Program-made: the position numbers and the translations under genes
Virus record (IMG/VR): IMGVR_UViG_3300048987_000005
Span: 1 to 36,967 of that record
DNA from: a virus
DNA: 36,967 bases
Reading direction: 5' to 3' (one strand)
The notes under the pieces: generated by a model
Seen by the model: only the letters and a program-made list of their open reading frames with translations
What the model was told of the DNA's origin: nothing
Databases searched by the model: none
Shown here: positions 30,722 to 36,967 of the stretch, one piece after another
How positions within the stretch are numbered: the first letter of the stretch is position 1
How the letters are laid out: every line of letters starts with the position of its first letter

Positions 30722-32717
30722 TTTTGATGACTTCGATGACATAGTTGCTGAGACTGTAGAGCCTACAGTGGACTGGTTAGAGGCTGAAGTAGATAAGCAG
30801 GCTGATATGGCTAATCCTCCAGTGGAGATTGTTTCGGTCACAATTGTAAGTGATCCACGTGAGGAAGAGTTGCTCGAACTTATTAAAAAGGTCGATGCTC
30901 TTAGGGCGAAGGTCGATCATTTTGATAGCGAGGTAACTAATCCTCTTCAGTCTGAGCTTACTAAGATTCATAGTGAGCAAGAGCATTCTCGTAAGGTCTT
31001 TCAGCAATTGATGGATGAACTTAACAAGCAGTATGCTGAGCGTCAGCGTGAGCTTTATAGGGCTAGGGACGAAAGACGTACTTTGCAGTTTGAGCTTGAT
31101 CGTATGCAGCGGGAACACTCTAATCTGCTTAAGTCTATGCAGACTGAGAAAGTGCTTAAGGAGATTGAAGATAAGATTGATATGCTTATCGTCTCTGCTC
31201 CCTGGGGTATGGATGCTAGATCATACCAGCTTATTGACTTGAAGTACATGCTGGCAGCATTTGAAACTGGTAAGTCTGGAGTACTTAATGCCAACGATAT
31301 GGGTTTGGGTAAGACCTTTGAATCAATCATGCTTGATTATTGTCTCCAGCATTTGTTTCCAGCCAAGTATGACAGAATGCCTTTGGTTCTTTGGGTCACT
31401 ACACCCTCGCTCATTAAGCAGACAGTTCGTGAAATTAAGCGATGGAACCCTGGCCGAAAGGTTATTCCTGTAGAAGGTAGTTGGAATCGGCAGGCTCGGG
31501 AATGGGCCACCACTATGGCTATTGATGAACTTGCCTTGGTAGTGGTAAACTATGAGCAGATGAACACAAACGATGTACTCATGAACACTAAATGGGATGT
31601 TATCTTTGCGGATGAGGTGAGTAAGCTTAAGGGTGGTGCTAATCCTAAGCCTACTAAGGTTTGGGAAAACATGCGAGGACTTCTTTGGGAGCTTGATGCA
31701 AAAGGCAATTATAAAGACCCGTATGATCCAACACCTAGAGCCAAGTTTTTCGTACCGCTCTCAGGTACGCCAATTCAAAATAAGCCAGGTGATATGTGGG
31801 CGTATTTGCATCTCTTTATGCCTAACAAGTTCCCCAAGCTTAAGAACTTTGAACGTGAATATGCGTATGGTTGGCCCGAGATTAAGGTCAATTTTGAGCG
31901 AATGATTAATGTAATGTCGGATCAGGTTATCCGCCGCAGTAAGAAGGACGAGCTAAAGGATCTGCCTGATAAGATTCGTGAACTTCGTGAGTGCGATATG
32001 ACTACTAATCAGCGCAAGCTTTACGAAGAGATGCGAGATAACTTCTTCACTTGGCTGGACACTAAGAATGAAGCTCCGCTTAAAGCTAGTGTAGTAATTG
32101 AATGGATCATTCGTCTGTGGGAATTGGCACTTGATCCTTCCATCATTAAGATCTTTGATGCTGAGATGAATGAGATTCCTACAGAGTGTAAGGAATCTGG
32201 TGTCATTGATGAGGCTATGGAAATTCTTGAGCAAGAGCTTGCTGGTGGAGAGAAGGTAGTAGTGTGGAGTAGTTGGTTTAATCAGCCTCTCTTTACTATG
32301 AAGGATCGTATCGAAAAGGAACTTGGAGTTAAGTGTGCGCTGTATACTGGAGAGCAGAGTACTACTCAGCGAGATGATGCTGTAGTGTCTTTCCAGTCTG
32401 AGGATGAGGGATCAGTTCAGGTCCTGCTTTGTAACATGAAGGCAGCAGGGTACGGACTTAACCTACAGAACAGTAGTGTTGCTATCTTCCTCGATAGATG
32501 GTGGAATCCCGCAGTACAGGTTCAGGCAGAAGACCGTCAGCATAGGATGGGGCAGAAGAACTCTGTTACTATTCATCAGATGCATGCTACTGACTCAGTG
32601 TATGATTTCATCAAGTCTAAGTTTGACAGTAAGGAGGAGATGGCTGAGTCTATCATGGAGTCTAAGAAGTTCCGTAAGTCTTCCGATTGGAAGCGTGACC
32701 TTGAGGGATTGATCTAA
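30708..32717 (+). CDS. SNF2-family DNA helicase / translocase
   Basis: This is 669 residues. An N-terminal acidic part and coiled coil (about 50-160) precede the two RecA-like domains. Motif I is NDMGLGKT (196-203), motif II DEVSK (302-306), motif III SGTPIQN (352-358), motif IV VVVWSSW (517-523), motif V AAGYGLNLQ (579-587) and motif VI QAEDRQHRMGQ (606-616). SNF2 enzymes move on double-stranded DNA and displace bound protein; in phages they may aid replication or strip host proteins. It sits in the middle of the early operon. Confidence 0.9.
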   Translation: MEAFSFDDFDDIVAETVEPTVDWLEAEVDKQADMANPPVEIVSVTIVSDPREEELLELIKKVDALRAKVDHFDSEVTNPLQSELTKIHSEQEHSRKVFQQLMDELNKQYAERQRELYRARDERRTLQFELDRMQREHSNLLKSMQTEKVLKEIEDKIDMLIVSAPWGMDARSYQLIDLKYMLAAFETGKSGVLNANDMGLGKTFESIMLDYCLQHLFPAKYDRMPLVLWVTTPSLIKQTVREIKRWNPGRKVIPVEGSWNRQAREWATTMAIDELALVVVNYEQMNTNDVLMNTKWDVIFADEVSKLKGGANPKPTKVWENMRGLLWELDAKGNYKDPYDPTPRAKFFVPLSGTPIQNKPGDMWAYLHLFMPNKFPKLKNFEREYAYGWPEIKVNFERMINVMSDQVIRRSKKDELKDLPDKIRELRECDMTTNQRKLYEEMRDNFFTWLDTKNEAPLKASVVIEWIIRLWELALDPSIIKIFDAEMNEIPTECKESGVIDEAMEILEQELAGGEKVVVWSSWFNQPLFTMKDRIEKELGVKCALYTGEQSTTQRDDAVVSFQSEDEGSVQVLLCNMKAAGYGLNLQNSSVAIFLDRWWNPAVQVQAEDRQHRMGQKNSVTIHQMHATDSVYDFIKSKFDSKEEMAESIMESKKFRKSSDWKRDLEGLI

Positions 32718-32878
32718 TGGAAGATATCTATATCTGTGCCCATTGTGGTAGCATAAGAGACTCAAGAGATATGATTGCAGTTGAGCCCACAGATAATGAA
32801 GATAGTAGACTTTGGTTCTGTACTTGGAATTGCGTAGGAGATTATGCAATCTCTACTGCAATACAGGATACAGACTAA
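32717..32878 (+). CDS. 53-residue zinc-binding-like protein
   Basis: The start is coupled to the helicase stop (TAATG). CAHC (7-10) and Cys35/Cys39 (CTWNC) form a likely zinc site. The next gene is again coupled by TAATG. Confidence 0.65.
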   Translation: MEDIYICAHCGSIRDSRDMIAVEPTDNEDSRLWFCTWNCVGDYAISTAIQDTD

Positions 32879-33081
32879 TGCCACCTACATATCAGTTTGA
32901 GTTAGGATGTAAAGAGCATAAGCTTAGTCTTCATGGTACTCCGCTACTAACTCCACTAGGTAGTTGTTGGGAACTAGGTCTATCAGCTATGTACTGTCCT
33001 GAAGGCGGTAATACCTGCTCTAATGAGTGGTACTATGTTGATATATCATTTGATGAAGATATCAATGAGGAGTTTAAGTAA
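32878..33081 (+). CDS. 67-residue Cys-containing protein
   Basis: I use the ATG at 32878, coupled by TAATG. Cys11, Cys30, Cys40 and Cys47 with nearby His may hold a metal, though the spacing is irregular (YCPEGGNTCSNEWYYVDI). The tail is acidic. Confidence 0.55.
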   Translation: MPPTYQFELGCKEHKLSLHGTPLLTPLGSCWELGLSAMYCPEGGNTCSNEWYYVDISFDEDINEEFK

Positions 33082-33245
33082 TGCCTCCCATCTGTCCTAG
33101 ATGCTTGCAATATGATTGGCTTACTACCCCCGATCTACATGAATCAGCTAGGGATAAGGGGTATAAACCAATCATCTGCGAGAACTGTGGTTGGGAAGGT
33201 GAGGCAGACGACTTAGGAGAAGGTGATAGTGCCAATCCGGATTGA
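33081..33245 (+). CDS. 54-residue zinc-ribbon protein
   Basis: CPRC (5-8) and CENC (33-36) form a classic zinc ribbon; the tail is acidic. It is coupled by TAATG to the gene before and overlaps the next by 17 nt. Confidence 0.65.
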   Translation: MPPICPRCLQYDWLTTPDLHESARDKGYKPIICENCGWEGEADDLGEGDSANPD

Positions 33246-33456
33246 ATTCGAACACATACCACATCCCTTCAAGCTATGTCTACAGTGTAATGATGCACTT
33301 GGTTCTGAGTGCGTTACACTAGATCCAGGCAATCCACATATGCGTAAGGTCTATGCCTGTAGGGATTGCTTTGGTGGGCTGTTGCATGAACTAGGTGATG
33401 GTATCATGCGAATGATTAAGAACCAAGAAGAACAGGAAAAGGGCGATGAAAATTAG
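33229..33456 (+). CDS. 75-residue zinc-binding-like protein
   Basis: The GTG at 33229 is chosen for AGGAGAAG upstream; 33223 is an alternative. CLQC (17-20), Cys28 and CRDC (44-47) are metal-ligand candidates. A helical acidic tail follows. Confidence 0.6.
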   Translation: MPIRIEFEHIPHPFKLCLQCNDALGSECVTLDPGNPHMRKVYACRDCFGGLLHELGDGIMRMIKNQEEQEKGDEN

Positions 33457-33616
33457 TGCTGAGTACATCATAGTAATTAATCAAGAAGACGCACATAGGC
33501 TAGTAATTCTTATGAAGTTGTGTACTAATAATGATGCACTCTCCAAAACACTAGAAACACATCTTAAAGTATTTGCTGCTACGCTAGGTGAGACTCTTGA
33601 GGGAATGGGCGCATGA
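33446..33616 (+). CDS. 56-residue helical protein
   Basis: GAAAAGGGCG precedes the ATG within the end of the previous gene. It is alpha/beta with a long C-terminal helix (LSKTLETHLKVFAATLGETL) and has a single Cys, unlike its zinc-ribbon neighbours. It overlaps the next gene as ATGA. Confidence 0.55.
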   Translation: MKISAEYIIVINQEDAHRLVILMKLCTNNDALSKTLETHLKVFAATLGETLEGMGA

Positions 33617-34098
33617 AGTGTGAAGTGTGTGGTAGTGATAGAATGCTGAAAGGTCCTGCTCATTCCCCTAGTGAGACTACCTGTCTTGATTGTGGTAGTC
33701 AATTCAATAGGGAAGTACGCACTATACCTAAGCCCGAAGCTGTTAGGTCGCAATTGCCTGAGTTTCCGGCTGAAGGTTTTGATACGCCAGAAGCAGCTAT
33801 GGCTCATCTGGCTAAATTGAAGGAAGCAGCTAAAGCTTTAGGTAAGCCCACTGTAGGAACAGAAGATAGAATCAATAAGCCTAAGCGTAAGGTTCACCCT
33901 ACTAGTGACTACCCTGTAGAGCTTGTTATGGCAGAACTCCACTATTATCAGCGAAAGGGCGAAGGTTTTCCTCAGGTTTTATCTACAGCAAAGGGCGAGC
34001 GAGGAGTTCGTAACGAAAATGTGCTTATCTTTGTGCATAATCATCATCCCGATCAATCTTGCACCAATAGCTGCCGTGAGGTAATTGAGAATGGATGA
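33613..34098 (+). CDS. 161-residue protein with N-terminal zinc ribbon
   Basis: CEVC (3-6) and CLDC (24-27) form a ribbon. A helix with FDTPEAAMAHLAKLKEAAKA follows, then a basic region and a His/Cys-rich end (HNHHPDQSCTNSC). The family is not recognised. Confidence 0.6.
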   Translation: MKCEVCGSDRMLKGPAHSPSETTCLDCGSQFNREVRTIPKPEAVRSQLPEFPAEGFDTPEAAMAHLAKLKEAAKALGKPTVGTEDRINKPKRKVHPTSDYPVELVMAELHYYQRKGEGFPQVLSTAKGERGVRNENVLIFVHNHHPDQSCTNSCREVIENG

Positions 34099-34273
34099 AC
34101 TGCCTGAATCCCATAAAGAAGGGCATCTCTCAGTAGAGAATTTAGACATAATCATGAGTATGGGACCTAGTTTACAACAATGCGATTTTGGTTTGCAGAT
34201 AGCCCGGGATGGTAGAGTGTGGGTATGCGTCAATGGAATTGCTTTCCTGAGGTTTAAGCCTAATGATAGATAA
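34091..34273 (+). CDS. 60-residue early protein
   Basis: The ATG at 34091 lies inside the end of the previous gene, with GAGG upstream. The N-terminal half is helical and acidic; the C-terminal half is beta-rich (LQIARDGRVWVCVNGIAFL). Its function is unknown. Confidence 0.55.
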   Translation: MDELPESHKEGHLSVENLDIIMSMGPSLQQCDFGLQIARDGRVWVCVNGIAFLRFKPNDR

Positions 34274-34499
34274 CATATGTGCTGTTTGTTTCAGGAGAAT
34301 CTCTGCTCATACAGTTAGAGAGGTAGCAATATGTCAAGAGAAGTTTGGTTATGTTGAACTCGAACGCACCGCCAATAAGCTATGTGTATCATGCGGTTGT
34401 CCTTCCGATCTTCTTGATCCTTGTACTAATGAATTCTATTGTAATGGATGTCTTATGTGGCAAACTCAGCTCAACGATGAAGGATCTCAGGGTGACTAA
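34263..34499 (+). CDS. 78-residue Cys-rich zinc-binding-like protein
   Basis: GAGG precedes the ATG, which overlaps the gene before. CAVC (6-9) and a cluster CVSCGC...C...CNGC (41-63) could form one or two ribbons. It overlaps the HNH gene. Confidence 0.6.
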   Translation: MIDNICAVCFRRISAHTVREVAICQEKFGYVELERTANKLCVSCGCPSDLLDPCTNEFYCNGCLMWQTQLNDEGSQGD

Positions 34500-34806
34500 A
34501 GATGATGAGCGCATACGTGACAAACGATCTACCGGACGTAAACGCGGTAGAGCAGTTCTTATTAAACTTACCATCGCTGGTGAAAGAGATTACATCTGTG
34601 CTAATTGCGGGGCCATACCGAATAAGGGATTTGAGGAATCTTCTAGGTCCGGCGGATTGGATTGTCAGCATATCAACAAAAACATCATGGACTGTGACCC
34701 TGCTAATCTTAAATGGCTCTGTAGAATCTGTCACTATGCGGAAGACAGAGCCACTGATAAAGGGGTTTCTACCCTAGGGGGTGATGAATTCGGTTATGGA
34801 ATATAG
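34492..34806 (+). CDS. HNH endonuclease
   Basis: I chose GTG at 34492 (104 residues) for AAGGA at good spacing; an ATG at 34477 is possible. The core has CANC (36-39), LDCQH (catalytic-type His60), PANLKWLCRICH (Asn72, Cys77, Cys80, His81), the HNH fold with a structural zinc. A basic N-terminus may bind DNA. Phage HNH enzymes act in packaging, homing or host DNA breakdown; no target is evident here. Confidence 0.75.
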   Translation: MTKDDERIRDKRSTGRKRGRAVLIKLTIAGERDYICANCGAIPNKGFEESSRSGGLDCQHINKNIMDCDPANLKWLCRICHYAEDRATDKGVSTLGGDEFGYGI

Positions 34807-34987
34807 TCTTACACCTACAGGGTACAGACAGTGCATGCTTAGTAAAACATACGTGTACCATTTACCTAAGAGACACTCCAATAAAGCTTTGTGTGGAAGA
34901 ATAATATCTCACAACTTAATAGCTCCAATAGAGCCGCTCTACAAAGGAATACTTTGTGAGCAATGCAAATCCCAAAGCCTTTTGTGA
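34784..34987 (+). CDS. 67-residue Cys/His protein
   Basis: The start overlaps the HNH gene; AGGGGG lies just upstream of the ATG at 34784 and a later ATG (34796) is an alternative. Cys17, Cys37 and CEQC (58-61) with His26/His31 suggest metal binding. Confidence 0.5.
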   Translation: MNSVMEYSLTPTGYRQCMLSKTYVYHLPKRHSNKALCGRIISHNLIAPIEPLYKGILCEQCKSQSLL

Positions 34988-35333
34988 ATGTAAGTTTAAA
35001 GCTAATGAATTCTACGGTTTAATAGGTGCTGGTGAGACAAAGGGCCGACCCGGTATCCAATACGTTCACACCTGTGGTCGACCGACTGAGATGGTTTGGC
35101 GTGGCTGGCTCAGGAAGTGTGCGACCTGCTGGGGGCTTTTCTCATCCCCCTGGTCTGTCCTGTGCAAGACCTGTCATATGGAGGAGTGTGGCGCAGGTGC
35201 CACATTCCACGGTTGGGCATGGGCACGAATGGAAGATGAGAAATATCGCAGGAAATTGCTTGACGCAGGAGCCCGATTGCGGTACGATACAGAGGTCGGG
35301 GCGAGCCATGCCCGCAGCGACCCGCCCCATTAG
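34956..35333 (+). CDS. 125-residue Cys-rich protein
   Basis: A GTG start follows AAAGGA. Cys10/Cys12, Cys40, CATC (55-58) and CKTC (70-73) plus Cys78 suggest two zinc sites. The C-terminal part is charged. A promoter for the next gene lies inside its 3' end. Confidence 0.55.
   Translation: MSNANPKAFCECKFKANEFYGLIGAGETKGRPGIQYVHTCGRPTEMVWRGWLRKCATCWGLFSSPWSVLCKTCHMEECGAGATFHGWAWARMEDEKYRRKLLDAGARLRYDTEVGASHARSDPPH
35260..35300 (+). promoter_or_regulatory. Promoter inside a coding region
   Basis: TTGACG (35260-35265), 17-base spacer and TACGAT (35283-35288). CCCGA/TCGGG arms (35272-35276 and 35296-35300) surround the -10. A GGGGCG/CGCCCC hairpin (35298-35328) lies in the leader. It drives the 294-aa gene and perhaps the RNA beyond it. 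Confidence 0.65.
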
Positions 35334-35378
35334 CAAAACTACCCGATTAACAAACTAAAAGAGAAAGAGCAAACTACA

Positions 35379-36263
35379 ATGAGTGTTACTGAAGCTTCCC
35401 CCATGAATGACCCGCAGGTTCTTAGTATGCTGGATAACCTCCGCCAGCTTTCTACTCAGATCAAGGCTATTGATGCCGAACTCGGTGTTGATGCTACCGG
35501 CCCTATTGCACAGCGTAACAAGATTGCTAGTCAGTACATTGAGCAGTATGGTACAGCACCTGAGTTTCAGGGTTTTCTTGACAAGATTGATGGTTATCTT
35601 GGAGGTATGAAGGACAAGCCGGAACTCCTGTCTGCTGTGTTTGTTGCACTTAACGATCGTATCTCCAAGAACTTTGGTAAGATCGTTAAGGACCAGCTTG
35701 ACGCCGAAGTTGCTAAGCTCCCTAAGACTGAAGCTCCTACTATTAGTGACGAGCGCAAGACTGCTCTTGCTAACGAGCGTACCAAGAAGGTTGGTATCTT
35801 CAAGGCTCAGAAGGAGATGCTTAAGTTCTACGATGTCCTTACTCTGCCTACTGATATTGAAGAGCCGCCTGTTCGTAGGGGTTCTATTGGTCCTCGTGGC
35901 GCTCAGTTCACTAAGACCTATCAGTACTACCTTGACGGTAAGCTTCAGCAGCTTACTGACACTGATGGCGTTAAGTCTGATGCTACTCTCAGTAACATTG
36001 CCACGAAGCTCAAGAAGGAACTTAACTGGACCACGAAGGATCTTCGTGACAAGATCATGGCTCACCTTAACGTGACGGCTAACTCTAACAACGAAGTTGA
36101 TCTGCCTGACACCTGGGAATTCCCCTTCCCGGCTCCGGTTAACAAGACGCTTCGTGCAGTCGTTACTACTACCCCTAGTGTCGATGAGTCAGACGACGGT
36201 GATGAAACCACTAACGGAACTGACGCTACTGACACTGGCGAAGATATGTTTGCCTCAGCTTGA
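35379..36263 (+). CDS. 294-residue abundant-type early protein, unknown function
   Basis: GAAAGAGCAAACTACA precedes the ATG. A helical N-terminal domain (about 10-115) and a linker lead to a central part with SIGPRGAQFTKTYQYYLDGK and TLSNIATKLKKELNWTTKDL. An acidic Thr/Asp-rich tail (about 265-294) ends the protein, like tails of single-strand-binding or nucleoid proteins. Codon use (many GGT, CGT, AAG) suggests high expression. Its function is not known. Confidence 0.75.
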   Translation: MSVTEASPMNDPQVLSMLDNLRQLSTQIKAIDAELGVDATGPIAQRNKIASQYIEQYGTAPEFQGFLDKIDGYLGGMKDKPELLSAVFVALNDRISKNFGKIVKDQLDAEVAKLPKTEAPTISDERKTALANERTKKVGIFKAQKEMLKFYDVLTLPTDIEEPPVRRGSIGPRGAQFTKTYQYYLDGKLQQLTDTDGVKSDATLSNIATKLKKELNWTTKDLRDKIMAHLNVTANSNNEVDLPDTWEFPFPAPVNKTLRAVVTTTPSVDESDDGDETTNGTDATDTGEDMFASA

Positions 36264-36859
36264 TTTGTAGGGCCGTAAGAGCTTCCCCAGCTAGTAGGTC
36301 CTACAGCGAGTTGGTAGTGCCCGGCTAAACAGGGAACTACACATTATTGGATCTACAGTGAGTAGTCGAGCCCGATCGCTCCGAGAGACACGGCTGCACT
36401 CGGCACTGTAGATCCAACTAAACCGTCACTCATGGGGTCAACTATGCGGTAAGGAGAGAGCGGGCGTGAAGCATGGAATCCCAATATTAGTCCGCACTCA
36501 CCCCACCCTGCGGAGTGGAGTAATAGAAACTCACTAGCTTCATCAGCTAGAGTACCTAGTGCAATTCTAGGCTCCGCAACTGGGAAGAGATAAGAACAAG
36601 TAGAAGAAGATTCTAGATTAACTTCTATGTATGGCTTATCTCTTCCCGCATTTCTCTGTTACAGGAGCGGGTGCATAGACGCCGTGTCAGTGTGCAAACT
36701 CGGGTTGAGTCGAGACAGCTCTCGAAGAATTAATGGCTGTAGGGTCCTGTAACAGAGTTTCTCCTAGGGTGGGGTTAATGCCCTTTCACCATCCTAGGGT
36801 GGGGGAGTTGAGCGCAGCTACCATCCCACGATTGTAACTGCGATCCTCCCCCAGTATTT
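36264..36859 (+). ncRNA. Gene-free interval of consecutive hairpins: candidate large structured RNA
   Basis: No open frame with a ribosome site is seen. The stretch holds many inverted repeats. Main ones: GTAGT-g-CCC/GGG-a-ACTAC (36314-36340); 14 bp TTGGATCTACAGTG with its complement (36347-36360/36404-36417); TCCGCA/TGCGGA (36491-36514); CTAGCT/AGCTAG (36534-36550); CCTAG/CTAGG (36555-36571); 13 bp GGGAAGAGATAAG (36582-36594/36635-36647); 13 bp CTCTGTTACAGGA (36654-36666/36745-36757) enclosing ACAGC/GCTGT; and GGGGGAG/CTCCCCC (36801-36852). The H4 loop can pair with a distant repeat. It could be an RNA of the ornate large class or, less likely, an origin. Confidence 0.6.
36763..36804 (+). 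repeat. Two direct copies of CCTAGGGTGGGG
   Basis: Copies at 36763-36774 and 36793-36804 in the structured interval. Both contain GGGTGGGG, complementary to CCCCACCC in the loop at 36497-36508. Confidence 0.8.
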
Positions 36860-36967
36860 ATGGAATACTGTATGATTCACGACCTACTGTATGACGATAC
36901 ACTTTGCCCAGTCTGCCACTTGACAGATGTAGAGCGAAGGTGTATACTCTGCTCAGACGTTCTCCCT
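36860..36967 (+). CDS. N-terminal part of a zinc-ribbon-like protein (truncated by window edge)
   Basis: The frame opens at ATG 36860 (or 36872) and stays open to the window end (36 codons). CPVC (16-19) and CILC (28-31) make a zinc ribbon like those upstream. The ribosome site is weak. The start lies in a CAGTATT/AATACTG hairpin (36852-36870), which may control it. Confidence 0.5.
   Translation, partial: MEYCMIHDLLYDDTLCPVCHLTDVERRCILCSDVLP

Noticed and set aside
35355-36065. Leftward 236-aa frame
   Set aside because: Antisense shadow of the 294-aa gene; Leu/Ser-rich composition typical of reversed highly expressed genes.
36264-36859. Ordinary tRNA cluster
   Set aside because: None of the stems shows a 7-bp acceptor with a TTC-type T loop; arms are much longer and irregular.

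Overview
The window looks like part of the genome of a short-tailed, podovirus-like double-stranded DNA phage that infects a Gram-positive, probably actinobacterial, host. It has a full head and neck set: small and large terminase, portal, scaffold, capsid, tail-tube A-like adaptor and nozzle-like protein. It also has internal virion proteins and a lysis cassette, but no tape measure, tail-assembly chaperone or major tail tube protein. The host call is an inference from TTGACT-N17-TANNNT promoters, strong Shine-Dalgarno sites, frequent GTG starts and the style of the virion proteins. I see no integrase or attachment site. No DNA polymerase or primase is visible either, so the genome probably continues past both ends.

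Layout. Positions 1-406 (+) hold the end of one rightward operon. A hairpin at about 408-453 separates it from a leftward late operon. Read from its start near 25033 down to 482, that operon encodes: small terminase; small proteins including a Tad1-like anti-defence candidate and a HAD phosphatase; four fibre or decoration genes; large terminase; three accessory proteins, two of them in overlapping frames; portal; small head proteins, one sharing a domain with the capsid protein; a HiPIP-like protein; scaffold; capsid protein; a 16-bp-stem hairpin; head-tail adaptor and nozzle; fibre; internal virion proteins; an M15 peptidase endolysin; a membrane coiled-coil protein; a collagen-like membrane protein; and a holin-like protein. 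Nearly every junction overlaps or abuts, often as TAATG or ATGA.

Positions 25034-25497 form a divergent control region with leftward promoters and several dyads. The rightward early region starts with a 121-nt tRNA-like RNA. Many very small genes follow, several behind their own promoter (TTGACT-type -35, dyad across the -10) and a GAAAGGGCAAA-like ribosome binding site. From about 30.1 kb a longer operon carries a signal-peptide microprotein, an SNF2-family helicase, a run of tiny CxxC zinc-ribbon-like proteins and an HNH nuclease. A 294-aa acidic-tailed protein follows. Then comes a gene-free stretch of about 600 nt (36264-36859) made of consecutive hairpins with a possible long-range loop contact, a good candidate for a large structured non-coding RNA.

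The observations most worth following are the hairpin-rich interval at the right end, the unusual tRNA-like RNA, the Tad1-like gene, the dyad-containing early promoters, the many copies of CTACAG/CTGTAG, a basic tail motif shared by four small late proteins, and a capsid-domain paralogue.
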